Origin: Nocardia puris | Lineage (GTDB): Bacteria > Actinomycetota > Actinomycetes > Mycobacteriales > Mycobacteriaceae | DNA: 64,000 bases | NCBI RefSeq assembly: GCF_003315035.1 | Contig: NZ_QNRE01000001.1 | Span: 655,224 to 719,223 of the forward strand | Direction: 5' to 3' | Shown here: in pieces, positions 54,959 to 63,904 of the stretch | Position numbering within the stretch: the stretch's first letter is position 1 | How the letters are laid out: the number at the start of each line of letters is the position of its first letter | The notes under the pieces: model-generated | Database searches by the model: none | The model's input: only the letters and a program-made list of their open reading frames with translations | Told to the model about the DNA's origin: nothing | Translations under genes and position numbers: made by a program

Positions 54959-55206
54959 TGCCGCTACTTCCCTCGACCCCGATACCACCCCGCGGCGTCG
55001 GAGAAGGCGAGCAGTTGCTCCCCTCGCGCCCTCCCGGAACACGACACGTGTCGTAGCCTCGCGCCGTCCGGCGTCGGACCAGCGCCCACATGCGGCACAG
55101 CTCGCGAGACCACCCACAGTCCGACCGACGTTCACCCGCAGAGCAGATCCCAGCCTTTACCTGCGAGGTAATCGACACCCGCCCCTCACCACGACACAGT
55201 CGTGAC

Positions 55207-55587
55207 ATGCCCGACGAAACCCTCCCACCACGCCCCATGCGCGCCCTCGCCTACGGCCGGATCGCCCTCGGCCTCGCCGCCCTCGCGGCCCCACGCCGCT
55301 CCGCCCGCCTCGCCCGCGTCCACCCCACCCCCGAACTCACCTACATGACCCGCATCTACGGCGCCCGCGCCCTCGCCTTGGGCCTCGGCTACCTCACCGC
55401 GAGCCCCACCGACCGCCCCCGCTGGCACCACCTCGCCCTCATGGTCGACGCCCTCGACACCACCACCGGCGGCACCGAACTCACCCGCGGAACCCTCCCC
55501 CGTGGGCTCGCGGCGGGGTTCACCGGGCTGACCGGGGCGTATCTCGCGGTGGGAGCGTTTCAGTTGGCGGGTGCGCGGCGGGGGTAG
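55207..55587 (+). CDS. DUF4267 small membrane protein
   Basis: The 126-residue protein has four weak hydrophobic segments (GRIALGLAALAAPRRSARL, YMTRIYGARALALGLGYLTA, HLALMVDALDTTTGG, LAAGFTGLTGAYLAVGAFQLAG) typical of DUF4267/DUF4345-like four-helix proteins. Function unknown. ATG at 55207. Downstream begins the AT-richer toxin and immunity region, on the other strand. Confidence 0.8.
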   Translation: MPDETLPPRPMRALAYGRIALGLAALAAPRRSARLARVHPTPELTYMTRIYGARALALGLGYLTASPTDRPRWHHLALMVDALDTTTGGTELTRGTLPRGLAAGFTGLTGAYLAVGAFQLAGARRG

Positions 55588-55687
55588 GTGGAGCACGGCG
55601 CAATAGTTCCCGGACAAGCCCTGCAACGGGGCAAAGTGTTCACTATTCCGAATACCGCCGCAACAATTGAAAGTCGGTGAGATCACC

Positions 55688-56380
55688 TCAGTATTCTTTG
55701 TGCAAATTGATAGCTTCCACAAGAGCGCCGTTGTAGTCGACCTGTCCGCGCCGGATGAAACTGTAGAACAGGTTGATCGGAGGGTACAGTATATGGTCCA
55801 GAAGTTCTCGTGGCGCAATTGCCGCAACAGCAGGATCGGAATTCTGCAAAGTCGCCGTCAGCTTCTCGATCAGGCCCGGCCGCTCTGCCCAGTAACTCTG
55901 TAGTGTATCGACCCAATCGTAGACGTATTCATCGTACTCCTGACCAGATGCACGCAGCAGCTCTATCGGCACATCCGATAGCGAATCCAACTCGTCCTGA
56001 TCACGGCACACGATCGCCAGCCAGAATGCTGACAGCCAGTTTCCGGCGTTTACAAAATACGCTGATCCGATCGACGAAAATGTGTGGACTTCGTGATTTA
56101 TTCTGCACTCAACAGAATCTCCAGGTTCTGCAGTGGCTGCAGCGAATATAGTAGACCCGATCTGCGATGCGGGTACAACAGCCTCCCATGAATTAATACT
56201 CATCGCTTCTGGGTCAACCAGCAACTGCGCGCCCATGTTGGCCATTGCCGTGTTGAATGCAGTGTCGAAGAATTCACCGGTACTCGAGATTCTGCTGATC
56301 GCCTTCGGAATCCTGGCCCGAAACTTCTCTGCCTGCAAAACCGGATCATCCCGGGGTAACGTATGAGCTTGGATTCTCAT
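55688..56380 (-). CDS. Imm49-type immunity protein, apparently truncated at its C-terminus
   Basis: The 230-residue protein matches the Imm49 pattern: WLSAFWLAIVCRDQDELDSLSDVPIELLRASGQEYDEYVYDWVDTLQSYWAERPGLIEKL and ILYPPINLFYSFIRRGQVDYNGALVEAINLHKEY. Imm49 members usually continue with HKxYW and a further 40 or more residues; here the codon after HKEY is TGA where TGG would give Trp, so a nonsense change probably cut it. ATG at 56380 has GGGAGG five bases upstream. Base composition is clearly AT-richer than the chromosome. It is the last gene of the toxin locus. Confidence 0.75.
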   Translation of the reverse strand: MRIQAHTLPRDDPVLQAEKFRARIPKAISRISSTGEFFDTAFNTAMANMGAQLLVDPEAMSINSWEAVVPASQIGSTIFAAATAEPGDSVECRINHEVHTFSSIGSAYFVNAGNWLSAFWLAIVCRDQDELDSLSDVPIELLRASGQEYDEYVYDWVDTLQSYWAERPGLIEKLTATLQNSDPAVAAIAPRELLDHILYPPINLFYSFIRRGQVDYNGALVEAINLHKEY

Positions 56381-56487
56381 TGACGCCTCCCATCAATATT
56401 GAACACGGACATCGTGACACATTTCGTTTGGCCACCGGTATCCCGAATGGAGACGCATGATAGGTCATCGGACCAGCCTCGATCACG

Positions 56488-57522
56488 TCAGCTGTCAAGA
56501 TAGGAATTAGGAATTGCCATACTGTACAACTCACTTAAGTCGCTTACTTCGCGAGACTCCCCGGAGATGGCCTTACCGGAAACCGGATCATCCGGATACG
56601 TCGCCATCGCCTCCAGCGCTCGGAGCGGTGTCATACCTCCAGCATAAGCGCGGCCTATCCTATCCAGCCATACAAGCCCCGCCGCATACCCAGCATCTTC
56701 CGGCCAGTACGGCTCGAACGACATGGCGCTCCCTGCATCGGAGGCCCACAAGTATCCGAGTAGCCCGGGTTCACCGATAACGGGCATGTACACGACAGGG
56801 CCGTCGGTGGACCGGTTGAATCCGCTTTCAGCGTCATTCTTCTGAAAAATAGAGTTTCGTCGCCGAACTTCAAAGAACCATGTATCCGCGGGATCACCGT
56901 TCAATTTGAAATCGTTCAAGATCCCTGTTTCACTGGCGTTCGCAAAAAGCGTCGGAGTATCAGGATCGGCCTCGTCATCCATCAAGTCAGATATCCGATC
57001 CAACGCGGCCGTCAGACGAGGCGCATTGTAAGCATACACAAACTTTTGCGGGCGCCCTTTGAGATCGAAGGGCAACCAAGCATCAGTGAAGGTCTCGAAG
57101 GAGATGGAGAGATGCGGTTCATCCAGTTGCCGCGCCGACGCGACAAATCGTATTGCCTTCTCTTGCCTCTCTGATCGCCCTTCTGGACCGATCACGATCG
57201 TCGGTGTGCAGTACACGAAAGCTGTCACCGACCCGACCTCCCCCTCAATAGCCTTGGATCGCAGGTCTTCTACGACCCGACCCATGTCTGACTGCGACAT
57301 ACCCGCCGACAGTACGACTGTGCCGTCCCACAGAACAACGTTGGATCGACCGACCTGATTCACGATCACACGGGCCTCGACACTCTCGTCGGATAGCCGC
57401 AACCCTACAAGCACGTCAAGGACGCTTCTGGCACCAGAAAGTGCCGAAAGTTCCAGCACTTGATCGGCAGGTGTGTAGCGCCCCCACGTCCAGCGTGCGA
57501 TCGACTCCGACTCAGTGATCAC
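56488..57522 (-). CDS. Unknown protein, likely cognate immunity factor of the adjacent toxin
   Basis: The 344-residue protein is soluble and acidic, with no signal peptide and no family I recognise (MITESESIARWTWGRYTPADQVLELSAL; VYCTPTIVIGPEGRSERQEKAIRFVASARQ; VVYMPVIGEPGLLGYLWASDAGSAMSFEPYWPEDAGYAAGLVWLDRI). Its GTG overlaps the toxin stop by four bases (GTGA), the tightest coupling in the locus, which is where an immunity gene is expected. It shares the AT-rich composition of the toxin tip and the Imm49 gene. The call as immunity is inference from context. Confidence 0.7.
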   Translation of the reverse strand: MITESESIARWTWGRYTPADQVLELSALSGARSVLDVLVGLRLSDESVEARVIVNQVGRSNVVLWDGTVVLSAGMSQSDMGRVVEDLRSKAIEGEVGSVTAFVYCTPTIVIGPEGRSERQEKAIRFVASARQLDEPHLSISFETFTDAWLPFDLKGRPQKFVYAYNAPRLTAALDRISDLMDDEADPDTPTLFANASETGILNDFKLNGDPADTWFFEVRRRNSIFQKNDAESGFNRSTDGPVVYMPVIGEPGLLGYLWASDAGSAMSFEPYWPEDAGYAAGLVWLDRIGRAYAGGMTPLRALEAMATYPDDPVSGKAISGESREVSDLSELYSMAIPNSYLDS

Positions 57523-60500
57523 GACTCAGCCTCTCCCGGAGAAAAAATGCCATCAGCAGGGACACGAACAACGTGCCCATCCACAGTTCGGATAAGAATC
57601 TGCACATCAGCAGAAGAGTGCATCTGCCCCAACCGCTCAGCCACTCTGTGCATATTGACCTCCTCCAGGGTGCCCGCCGTGTCAACCACAAATACCCTGA
57701 CGTCCGCACCCGAGTTCTGGAGCTGGTACATGTTAGCATCCACTTTTTGGAAGATCTTCTTCGGGTTCGCCACACTCTTCAGCTGGTACGCGTAGGTTCG
57801 GCCATTGTTGTCGCGAGCGAGAACGTCGATATCAGTTCCATCTCCGGTACGGACGCCCGGCTTCAGATCATTGCCTTCCCCCTTCAATTCGAACTCTATA
57901 TCACGCACACCCGCTTCGAACAAACTCTGCCCCAGTCTAATCTGTTCGATTGCCGCATTCAGAGAAGTCTCGTCCCGCTTGGCCAAGTTCGCGATCTGGT
58001 CCGAGTATCCGCGACAATGACGCAGATTGCCACTCGCTATAATTTCTGCAATACGAGCACCATCAGGATGGCTGCACAAGTTTCGTATAATTCCTTCTAC
58101 ATTATCTGCTTTTATTCGCGCGCTCCCACCGTCTGGCAGCTTAAATTGATCGCGGAGCCGCTGCTCGGTTTCCCCGCCCGCAGCCAACGGTTTTGGTTCG
58201 TTCTCCGTTGAACGGGCCCATTCGATAACGTCCGGTCTCAAGTTGCGGTTGCTGTTGTCAACAGCATCATCGCCCATGTAGTCGATGGGGGTGTCGGGGG
58301 ATGGGGGTGGGGTGTTGGTGGGGGTTTGGGGTGGGGTGGTGGGGGTTTGGCCTTCGGGGGTGGTGGTGGTCCAGGTGCCGTTGTTGCGGATGTGGGCGGG
58401 GCTGTCGGGTTTGTTGGGGGTGCCTACGGCGTCGGAGGGGGTGTGGACGGGGACGCCGAGTTCGTTGGCTATGTGGCGGGCCAGGTCAGGGTTGTTGCTG
58501 GTGTTGCAGGCGACGAGGCGGATCGGGGTGCCGGGGGTGTAGTCGGGATTGTTGCGGATGGCGTCGACGATTTGGTCGGGGGTGAGGTTGTTGAGGGGGT
58601 TGCCGTTTTGGTCGGCGTGGAAGATGACGTCGAAGTCGCCCTCGTTGCGGAGGTTTTGTTGGACGCGGCGGGTGGCGGGGTCGTCGCCGAGGGCGGTGCT
58701 GGTGGGGGTGTGGGTGACCCGGGGGGTGGTGGGTTTGGTGGGGTCGGTTGAGGTGTCGTCGTCGGGTTTGGTGGGGTTGTCGGGTTTGGTTGGGTCGGTG
58801 GGGGTTTCGGGTTTGGTGGTGTTGGAGGGGGTGGTCGGCTCGTTTTGGGTAGGGGTGGTCGGCCGGTCGGGGGTGGCGTCGGCCGGTTGGGTGTTCCACG
58901 GGGTGGAGTTCGGGTTGTATTCGGTTTGTTTGAACCAGTTTTGCCAGTCCTGGTAGGAGCGCTGGTTCGGGGTGTTGCTTTGGGGGGTGGCGTTGGGGAG
59001 GGGTTGTGTGGGGAGGTTTGGGGTTGCCGGGTTCGGAGGCTGGGCGGAGAGGGGGGCGCGGGTGTCCGGGAGGTTTTTGAAGGGGGTGTCCGGGCGGCTT
59101 TGGTTTGCCGGATTGTTCGGGTTCCCGGGGTGGTTCCGGTCGCCCGGTTGGTACGGGTTGGTCGGCTGGTTCGGGTTACCGGGCTGGTTCTGGTAGTCAG
59201 GCCGATTCGGGTTGGCCGGCTGACTCGGGTAGTCGGGCCGGTTGCCGTTGCCCAGCTGATTCGGGCCGTTCGGCTGGGTTCGGTTGTTCGGCTGATTCGG
59301 ATTACCCGGTGTGTTCGGCTTGTTTTGGAAGCCGGGCGGAGGCGTAGGACGCGGAGGTGTGCCCGGCTGAGAAGGGTTGGGGTGGTGTGGATTCCCGGGG
59401 TTTGCGGGATTCGGGAAGCCCTGTTGGGGGCGGGTCGGGGAGGTGGGTTGGTTTTGCCAGGACGATTGGCCGGGCTGGTTGGGGTTCGGGGTGTTGGGGC
59501 CCGCAGGGAACGTCGGGTGGCCGGGGGTGTTCGCGGCCGGGCCGCGGTTGGGCGGGTAGGCGGAATTGCCCGGGTGTGCGGGAGGACCGGGCGGCGTGTT
59601 GGTTGGAGGGTTGGTGGCGATGTGGGTGCGTTCGGCGCGGATTTCGGCGTCTGTGGGTTGGTAGCGGCCGATGTGGGGGTTGTATTGGCCGGCGTAGAAC
59701 GGGTCGCGCGGGATGGGGCGGCCGTCGTTGAAATGGGCGATGTATTTGTGGGTCGCGGGGTCGTGGCCGGGGCGGTTGGCTGGGCCGAGGGGGTTGGGCT
59801 GGCGTGGGGAATCGCCCGAGGGACGATCGCCATTCGGGTGGTTCTGCGGGTTCGCCGACTGGGACCCGGTCGGGCGCTGGGGGCCCGGCTGGTCCGACGG
59901 GCGCTGTGCGTTCGGTTGATGCTGCGAGTTGGGTTGGCCCTCAGGCGAGTTGGTTCGGCCCGGTGAGTTCGGTTGATTCGGCGATCCGGGGACCTGGGGA
60001 TTCGAGGGGCGTTGGCCGTTCGGCTGGTTCTGCGAGTTCTGATGGCTCGCGGGAGTGTTCGAGCTGTCCCGTGAGGTCGGTTGGCCCTGCGGGTTGGGGT
60101 TGGTCGGCGACGCCGAGGGTCGGTCGTTCGGCTGGGCCTGCGGGTTCGCCGGGGTCCGGGAGTCGTTCGGGCGCTGCGGGTTCGACTGCGCCGGGGGGTT
60201 CGGCGGCTGGTGCTGCGCCGGCCGGCTCGGTGAGTTCTGCTGACTCTGAGCGGGATTCGGGTTTCGCGCGGGGTCCGAATGATGCTGAGGGTTCGGTTGG
60301 CCCTGCGGATGGTTCGGGGTGTTCTGGGTTCCCGGCGGGCTCTGGGCCGGGCGGGGTTGGGCTGCGTTGGGGGCCGCCGCTGCGGCTGGGGCGCCCACGC
60401 CGGGATCACCAGAGGTGGGGCGGGCGGTGTCGACGGGGGTCGAGGCCGGTGAGCCGGTGAATGGGGTGCCGGTGGTGGGTGGGGCGGTCATTGTGGAGGC

Positions 60501-63200
60501 CGCCGCGGTCGTGGTGTCCGTGGAGGACGGGGTGTTCGACGAGGGCGTGCCCTGGGCTGGCGTAGCGGGAACGCCCGTGACGGGAGTGCCGGTGGGCGTG
60601 CCGGGCGCGCTGTTTTCGGTATCCGAGGGGGGTGTGGTTGCGCGAGAAGGTGATTGGCCGGAAGGGGTGGTGTCGGCTGGGTTGGGCTGGGAGGTGCCGG
60701 TGGGCTGGCCCTGCGACGGAGAGCCCGTGGAGGGGGTGGACGGCTGGCCGCTCAGCGGGGCGCCGGTCGGTTGACCCGTGCCCGAGGGTTGGGCGGGATC
60801 CGAGGAGGTGGGTGTGCCGCTCGTCGGCTGTTGGGTTCCCGAAGGTTGGGACGGGGTGCCGTTGTCCGAAGGTTGGCCGGTCGAGGGTTGGTTCTGCTGC
60901 GAACCCGGCTGGGACGGGGACGGATCGGACGGAGAGCCCGGCGTCGGGTTCTGATTGCCCGAGGGCTGCGGTTGGTCGCCGGACGGGGTCGACTGCTGGC
61001 TGCCAGACGGCAGAGACTGCCCCGGGTCCGACGGAGAGCCCGGCGTCGGGTTCGACTGCTGGTTGCCGGAGGGCGACTGGCCCGAGTCACCAGGAGTCGT
61101 CGGCTGTTGGCTGCCGGACGGCTGCGACTGGCCGGGGTCGGTCGGTGAGCTCGGGGGCCGACTGGGCTGCTGGTTGCTCGCGGGATCGTTAGCCTCGGGG
61201 CCGCTCGGGGTGTTGGCCTGACCACCGGTCGGCTGTGGCTCCCCCGCTCCGCCCGGCGAATCCGGCGACGGCTGGCTGCCCGACGGCTGCCCCGGGTCCG
61301 ATGGCGAGCTCGGTGACGGGTTCGACTGCTGACCACCCGAGGGCTGCGACTGACTCTGATCGCCAGGCGAGCTCGGGGGCTGATTGGACTGCTGGTTGCC
61401 CGATGGCTGAGACTGCCCCGGATCGCCCGGCGAGCCCGGCGACGGATTCGACTGCTGATTACCTGAGGGCTGCGACTCCCCCGGATCGCTGGGCGACCCC
61501 GACGGCGGATTCGACTGCTGACCACCCGAGGGGTTGGTCTGGCCGGGGTCGCTCGGTGGGTTCGACTGCTCGCCCCCGGACGGCTGCGACTCCCCCGCCC
61601 CGCTCGGCGAACCGGACGGCGGATTCGACTGCTGGTTGCCCGACGGCTGGGACTGCCCGGGGTCGTTCGAGGACCCCGGAGGCTGTGAGCCCGATGGCTG
61701 CGATTGCTGCGATCCCGACGGTTGTGTCGAACTGTCCTCGTCGTTCGATCCCGACGGCTGCGACTGACCGGGATCCTCCTCCCCGGAATTCTGGTCCTGG
61801 TTCGGCGAACCCTCCTCGCCATCCCCGGAGTTGTTGTTGCCGTTATTGTTTCCGCCGTCGTTGCCGTCACCCCCATCACCACCACTGTTGCCCAGCGATT
61901 CCATCGACGACTGCGCACCGCCCGCCAGCGACGACGTCAACGTGTCGGCGGACAGCACGTCCTCGAGGTTGAATTCCTCGCCGGTCAACGCCGCCTCGGT
62001 CGCGGCCGACGCCACCTCGCTGCCGAGCCCGGTCAGCGTGTCCTTCGCGCCGTCCTTCAACGCCTCGGTGAAGCGGTTGCCCGGCGCATCGCCGCCGTCC
62101 GAGCCGTCGCCGTCGGAGGAATCGTCATTGCCACTCGGGTTCGTGCTGTCGTCGTCTTGGGAGTTGTTGTCGCCGCTCGGCGACCCGTCTCCGTCCGAGT
62201 TGTTGTTCCCGCTCGGCGAGTTGTTGTTGTTCCCACCGGGTGAGTTGTTATTTCCGCCGGGCGAGTTGTTATTGCCGCTCGGGTTGGTACCGCTCGGATT
62301 CGTGCTGTCGTCTTGCGAATTGTTGTTCCCGCTCGGGTTGGTGCTGTCGTCCTGCGAATTGTTGTTCCCGGGCTGCGAGTCATCGTCGTTCTGCGAATTG
62401 TTGTTCTGGGAACCGTTGTTCCCATCACCATCCCCCGACCCGTTCCCGTTCCCCCCGTCGTTCCCGTCCCCGCCGCGCTGCCGACCCCCGCCGCCGCTGA
62501 ACAACCCCTCCGTGGCCCCGCCGACACCCGCGGAGATCAGATTCTGCCCGGACTCGATCCACTCTTCCTTCGACAGCGGGTCCCGCCGGTCCGCCGCCAC
62601 CTGGGCGAGCTTGATGCCCACGTCGAGGATCGCCTCCTCGAGCACCGCCTCCCACATGCCCCGCAGCGCGGCGCGCCCCGCCGCCTTCATCGCGGCCTTG
62701 GAGATGATCCGCTTGATCAACTGTTTGATCGCGACGCGGATCGCCACCTGCGTCGCCGCACGGGCCGCGGCACCGGCCGCCGCACCGGCGGGCGCGCCGA
62801 CACCGGTCGCCATCGCGGCCAGCGCCGCCGCCATCTCGATGGCGAAGATCACCAGCGATGCGATGATCACCAGTTTGGTGTGCTCGATATCGGCCGCGCC
62901 GTCACCGATCTGATCGGCCAGCGTCTCGACGTGTTTGACCAGGCCGGCGAACGCCCCCTGCCCCTCCCCCAGCTTCTCCCAGTGCTGGCTCAGCGCCTCG
63001 GCGGTATCACCGTCGACGGCCGTCAGCGCCGCCTTGACGACGGTCGAGGCGTCGGCGCCGAGGTCGTTCAGGGAGTCGGCCAGCCCGGTCCAGGCGGTCT
63101 CCACCCGGCGCATCGCGGTCTCGTCACCCTCGGGCCAATCCCCTGCCCCCACAACGTATTTCGCGGCCCATTGCAGCGGCTCAGGAATCTCGATACCCAC
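57519..63200 (-). CDS. Polymorphic toxin: WXG100-like head, giant repeat linker, protease-like domain, PD-(D/E)XK-like nuclease tip
   Basis: The 1893-residue protein starts GIEIPEPLQWAAKYVVGAGDWPEGDE, a WXG100-like helical head used for type VII secretion, with hydrophobic helices at about 110-170. Residues about 235-1480 are Gly/Asn/Ser, then Pro/Ser/Gln, then Pro/Asn-rich repeats (PSGNQQSNPPSGSPSDPGQ units). Residues about 1520-1600 (FDVIFHADQNGN ... RLVACNTSNNPDLARHIANELGVPV; His1528, Cys1565) resemble CPD-like cysteine proteases that release toxin tips. The last 105 residues contain GTDIDVLARDNNGRTYAYQLKSV: Asp1792, Gln1806 and Lys1808 fit a PD-(D/E)XK nuclease core. GTG at 63200 with GGAGGGG upstream. 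Secretion route and target are inferred. Confidence 0.85.
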   Translation of the reverse strand: MGIEIPEPLQWAAKYVVGAGDWPEGDETAMRRVETAWTGLADSLNDLGADASTVVKAALTAVDGDTAEALSQHWEKLGEGQGAFAGLVKHVETLADQIGDGAADIEHTKLVIIASLVIFAIEMAAALAAMATGVGAPAGAAAGAAARAATQVAIRVAIKQLIKRIISKAAMKAAGRAALRGMWEAVLEEAILDVGIKLAQVAADRRDPLSKEEWIESGQNLISAGVGGATEGLFSGGGGRQRGGDGNDGGNGNGSGDGDGNNGSQNNNSQNDDDSQPGNNNSQDDSTNPSGNNNSQDDSTNPSGTNPSGNNNSPGGNNNSPGGNNNNSPSGNNNSDGDGSPSGDNNSQDDDSTNPSGNDDSSDGDGSDGGDAPGNRFTEALKDGAKDTLTGLGSEVASAATEAALTGEEFNLEDVLSADTLTSSLAGGAQSSMESLGNSGGDGGDGNDGGNNNGNNNSGDGEEGSPNQDQNSGEEDPGQSQPSGSNDEDSSTQPSGSQQSQPSGSQPPGSSNDPGQSQPSGNQQSNPPSGSPSGAGESQPSGGEQSNPPSDPGQTNPSGGQQSNPPSGSPSDPGESQPSGNQQSNPSPGSPGDPGQSQPSGNQQSNQPPSSPGDQSQSQPSGGQQSNPSPSSPSDPGQPSGSQPSPDSPGGAGEPQPTGGQANTPSGPEANDPASNQQPSRPPSSPTDPGQSQPSGSQQPTTPGDSGQSPSGNQQSNPTPGSPSDPGQSLPSGSQQSTPSGDQPQPSGNQNPTPGSPSDPSPSQPGSQQNQPSTGQPSDNGTPSQPSGTQQPTSGTPTSSDPAQPSGTGQPTGAPLSGQPSTPSTGSPSQGQPTGTSQPNPADTTPSGQSPSRATTPPSDTENSAPGTPTGTPVTGVPATPAQGTPSSNTPSSTDTTTAAASTMTAPPTTGTPFTGSPASTPVDTARPTSGDPGVGAPAAAAAPNAAQPRPAQSPPGTQNTPNHPQGQPNPQHHSDPARNPNPAQSQQNSPSRPAQHQPPNPPAQSNPQRPNDSRTPANPQAQPNDRPSASPTNPNPQGQPTSRDSSNTPASHQNSQNQPNGQRPSNPQVPGSPNQPNSPGRTNSPEGQPNSQHQPNAQRPSDQPGPQRPTGSQSANPQNHPNGDRPSGDSPRQPNPLGPANRPGHDPATHKYIAHFNDGRPIPRDPFYAGQYNPHIGRYQPTDAEIRAERTHIATNPPTNTPPGPPAHPGNSAYPPNRGPAANTPGHPTFPAGPNTPNPNQPGQSSWQNQPTSPTRPQQGFPNPANPGNPHHPNPSQPGTPPRPTPPPGFQNKPNTPGNPNQPNNRTQPNGPNQLGNGNRPDYPSQPANPNRPDYQNQPGNPNQPTNPYQPGDRNHPGNPNNPANQSRPDTPFKNLPDTRAPLSAQPPNPATPNLPTQPLPNATPQSNTPNQRSYQDWQNWFKQTEYNPNSTPWNTQPADATPDRPTTPTQNEPTTPSNTTKPETPTDPTKPDNPTKPDDDTSTDPTKPTTPRVTHTPTSTALGDDPATRRVQQNLRNEGDFDVIFHADQNGNPLNNLTPDQIVDAIRNNPDYTPGTPIRLVACNTSNNPDLARHIANELGVPVHTPSDAVGTPNKPDSPAHIRNNGTWTTTTPEGQTPTTPPQTPTNTPPPSPDTPIDYMGDDAVDNSNRNLRPDVIEWARSTENEPKPLAAGGETEQRLRDQFKLPDGGSARIKADNVEGIIRNLCSHPDGARIAEIIASGNLRHCRGYSDQIANLAKRDETSLNAAIEQIRLGQSLFEAGVRDIEFELKGEGNDLKPGVRTGDGTDIDVLARDNNGRTYAYQLKSVANPKKIFQKVDANMYQLQNSGADVRVFVVDTAGTLEEVNMHRVAERLGQMHSSADVQILIRTVDGHVVRVPADGIFSPGEAES
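58286..58360 (+). other. G-rich tract, potential G-quadruplex (plus strand)
   Basis: Runs of four to five Gs (GGGGGTGTCGGGGGATGGGG and onward) lie antisense within the toxin gene, at the end of its Pro-rich linker and just outside the AT-rich tip. Confidence 0.55.
60900..61760 (-). repeat. Tandem coding repeats in the toxin linker
   Basis: Units of about 45-60 bases encoding variants of QPSGNQQSNPPSGSPSDPGQ recur at least a dozen times with substitutions. The same word order in DNA makes the stretch prone to length change. Confidence 0.8.
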
Positions 63201-63245
63201 CCGATCGACCCCTCCGACGACTCCACCCGACCGTTACCGGGCACA

Positions 63246-63276
63246 AACATACCGACATCCCACTAGACGCAGCCAA
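63246..63276 (-). promoter_or_regulatory. Possible promoter of the toxin operon
   Basis: TTGGCT (63271-63276) and TATGTT (63246-63251) on the minus strand are 19 bases apart, about 45 bases before the toxin GTG. Confidence 0.35.
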
Positions 63277-63669
63277 ACCCCCTACGGTTCCACCAACTTT
63301 CGCCGAATCCCCGACCCGCAGCTCGACCACTGCGGCGAGTACCGTCCGGCACTCGGCGCTGGACCCATCCACCGAACCTGCTCCCCGCACCGAGCGCGGG
63401 ACCCCGAAGACGCTAGCCGGACCTCCGCGAGATGCGGCCGCCCACCGCCGACTCATGAGCGACGCGATGACCGCGCCCCGCCGCACAACCTCATAACCGA
63501 CACGACCACCGCGCCCCGCCGAACGACGCAACTGCCGTCCCGCACTCACCCGACCGTTCGGCCCTATTCGCCGCCGGTAAGCGGCGCACGCGCACGCACG
63601 CCAACTCCCAGCACGTAACCCTGCCCTCGACCCCGGACCCCGGACCTTCCGCTCATGCTGCGGCGGACT

Positions 63670-63769
63670 GCGCTCCACCCGCCCCGCCCAACGGCAACTC
63701 AGCGGCCACCCGCTCCCGTCCTACGGAAGCTCGGCGCTCCACCCGCCCCGTCCCACGGCAGCTGGGCGG
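63670..63769. repeat. Imperfect 36-base direct repeat, 64-base period
   Basis: GCGCTCCACCCGCCCCG starts both copies (63670 and 63734); about 31 of 36 positions agree. Confidence 0.7.
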
Positions 63770-63892
63770 GCCCCCGGCACGCACTCACCGTCGCGGTCTT
63801 CGCCGACGGCCCACCACACCCCATCGATCCGGAACAAAGCCCCCACACCCGAACGTCCAGTACGTCGCGACGACGCCGCTCCCCGCGCCCGA

Positions 63893-63898
63893 TACGCT
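63893..63898 (+). promoter_or_regulatory. -10 hexamer of map (leaderless)
   Basis: TACGCT lies six bases before the ATG at 63905, with no ribosome binding site. Confidence 0.45.
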
Positions 63899-63904
63899 GG
63901 ACCC

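Larger units (their letters stand above)
63201..63904. other. Intergenic region between toxin gene and map
   Basis: No gene is supported in these 704 bases. The toxin promoter lies near 63246-63276. A 36-base imperfect direct repeat occurs at 63670-63705 and 63734-63769. The map -10 is at 63893. Confidence 0.6.

Noticed and set aside
54947..55206. Cobalamin riboswitch upstream of the chelatase/cobO/cobB operon
   Set aside because: I looked for the B12-box and the GCCACTG core on the minus strand and did not find them; a TAGGGT hexamer six bases before the start also argues for a leaderless mRNA.
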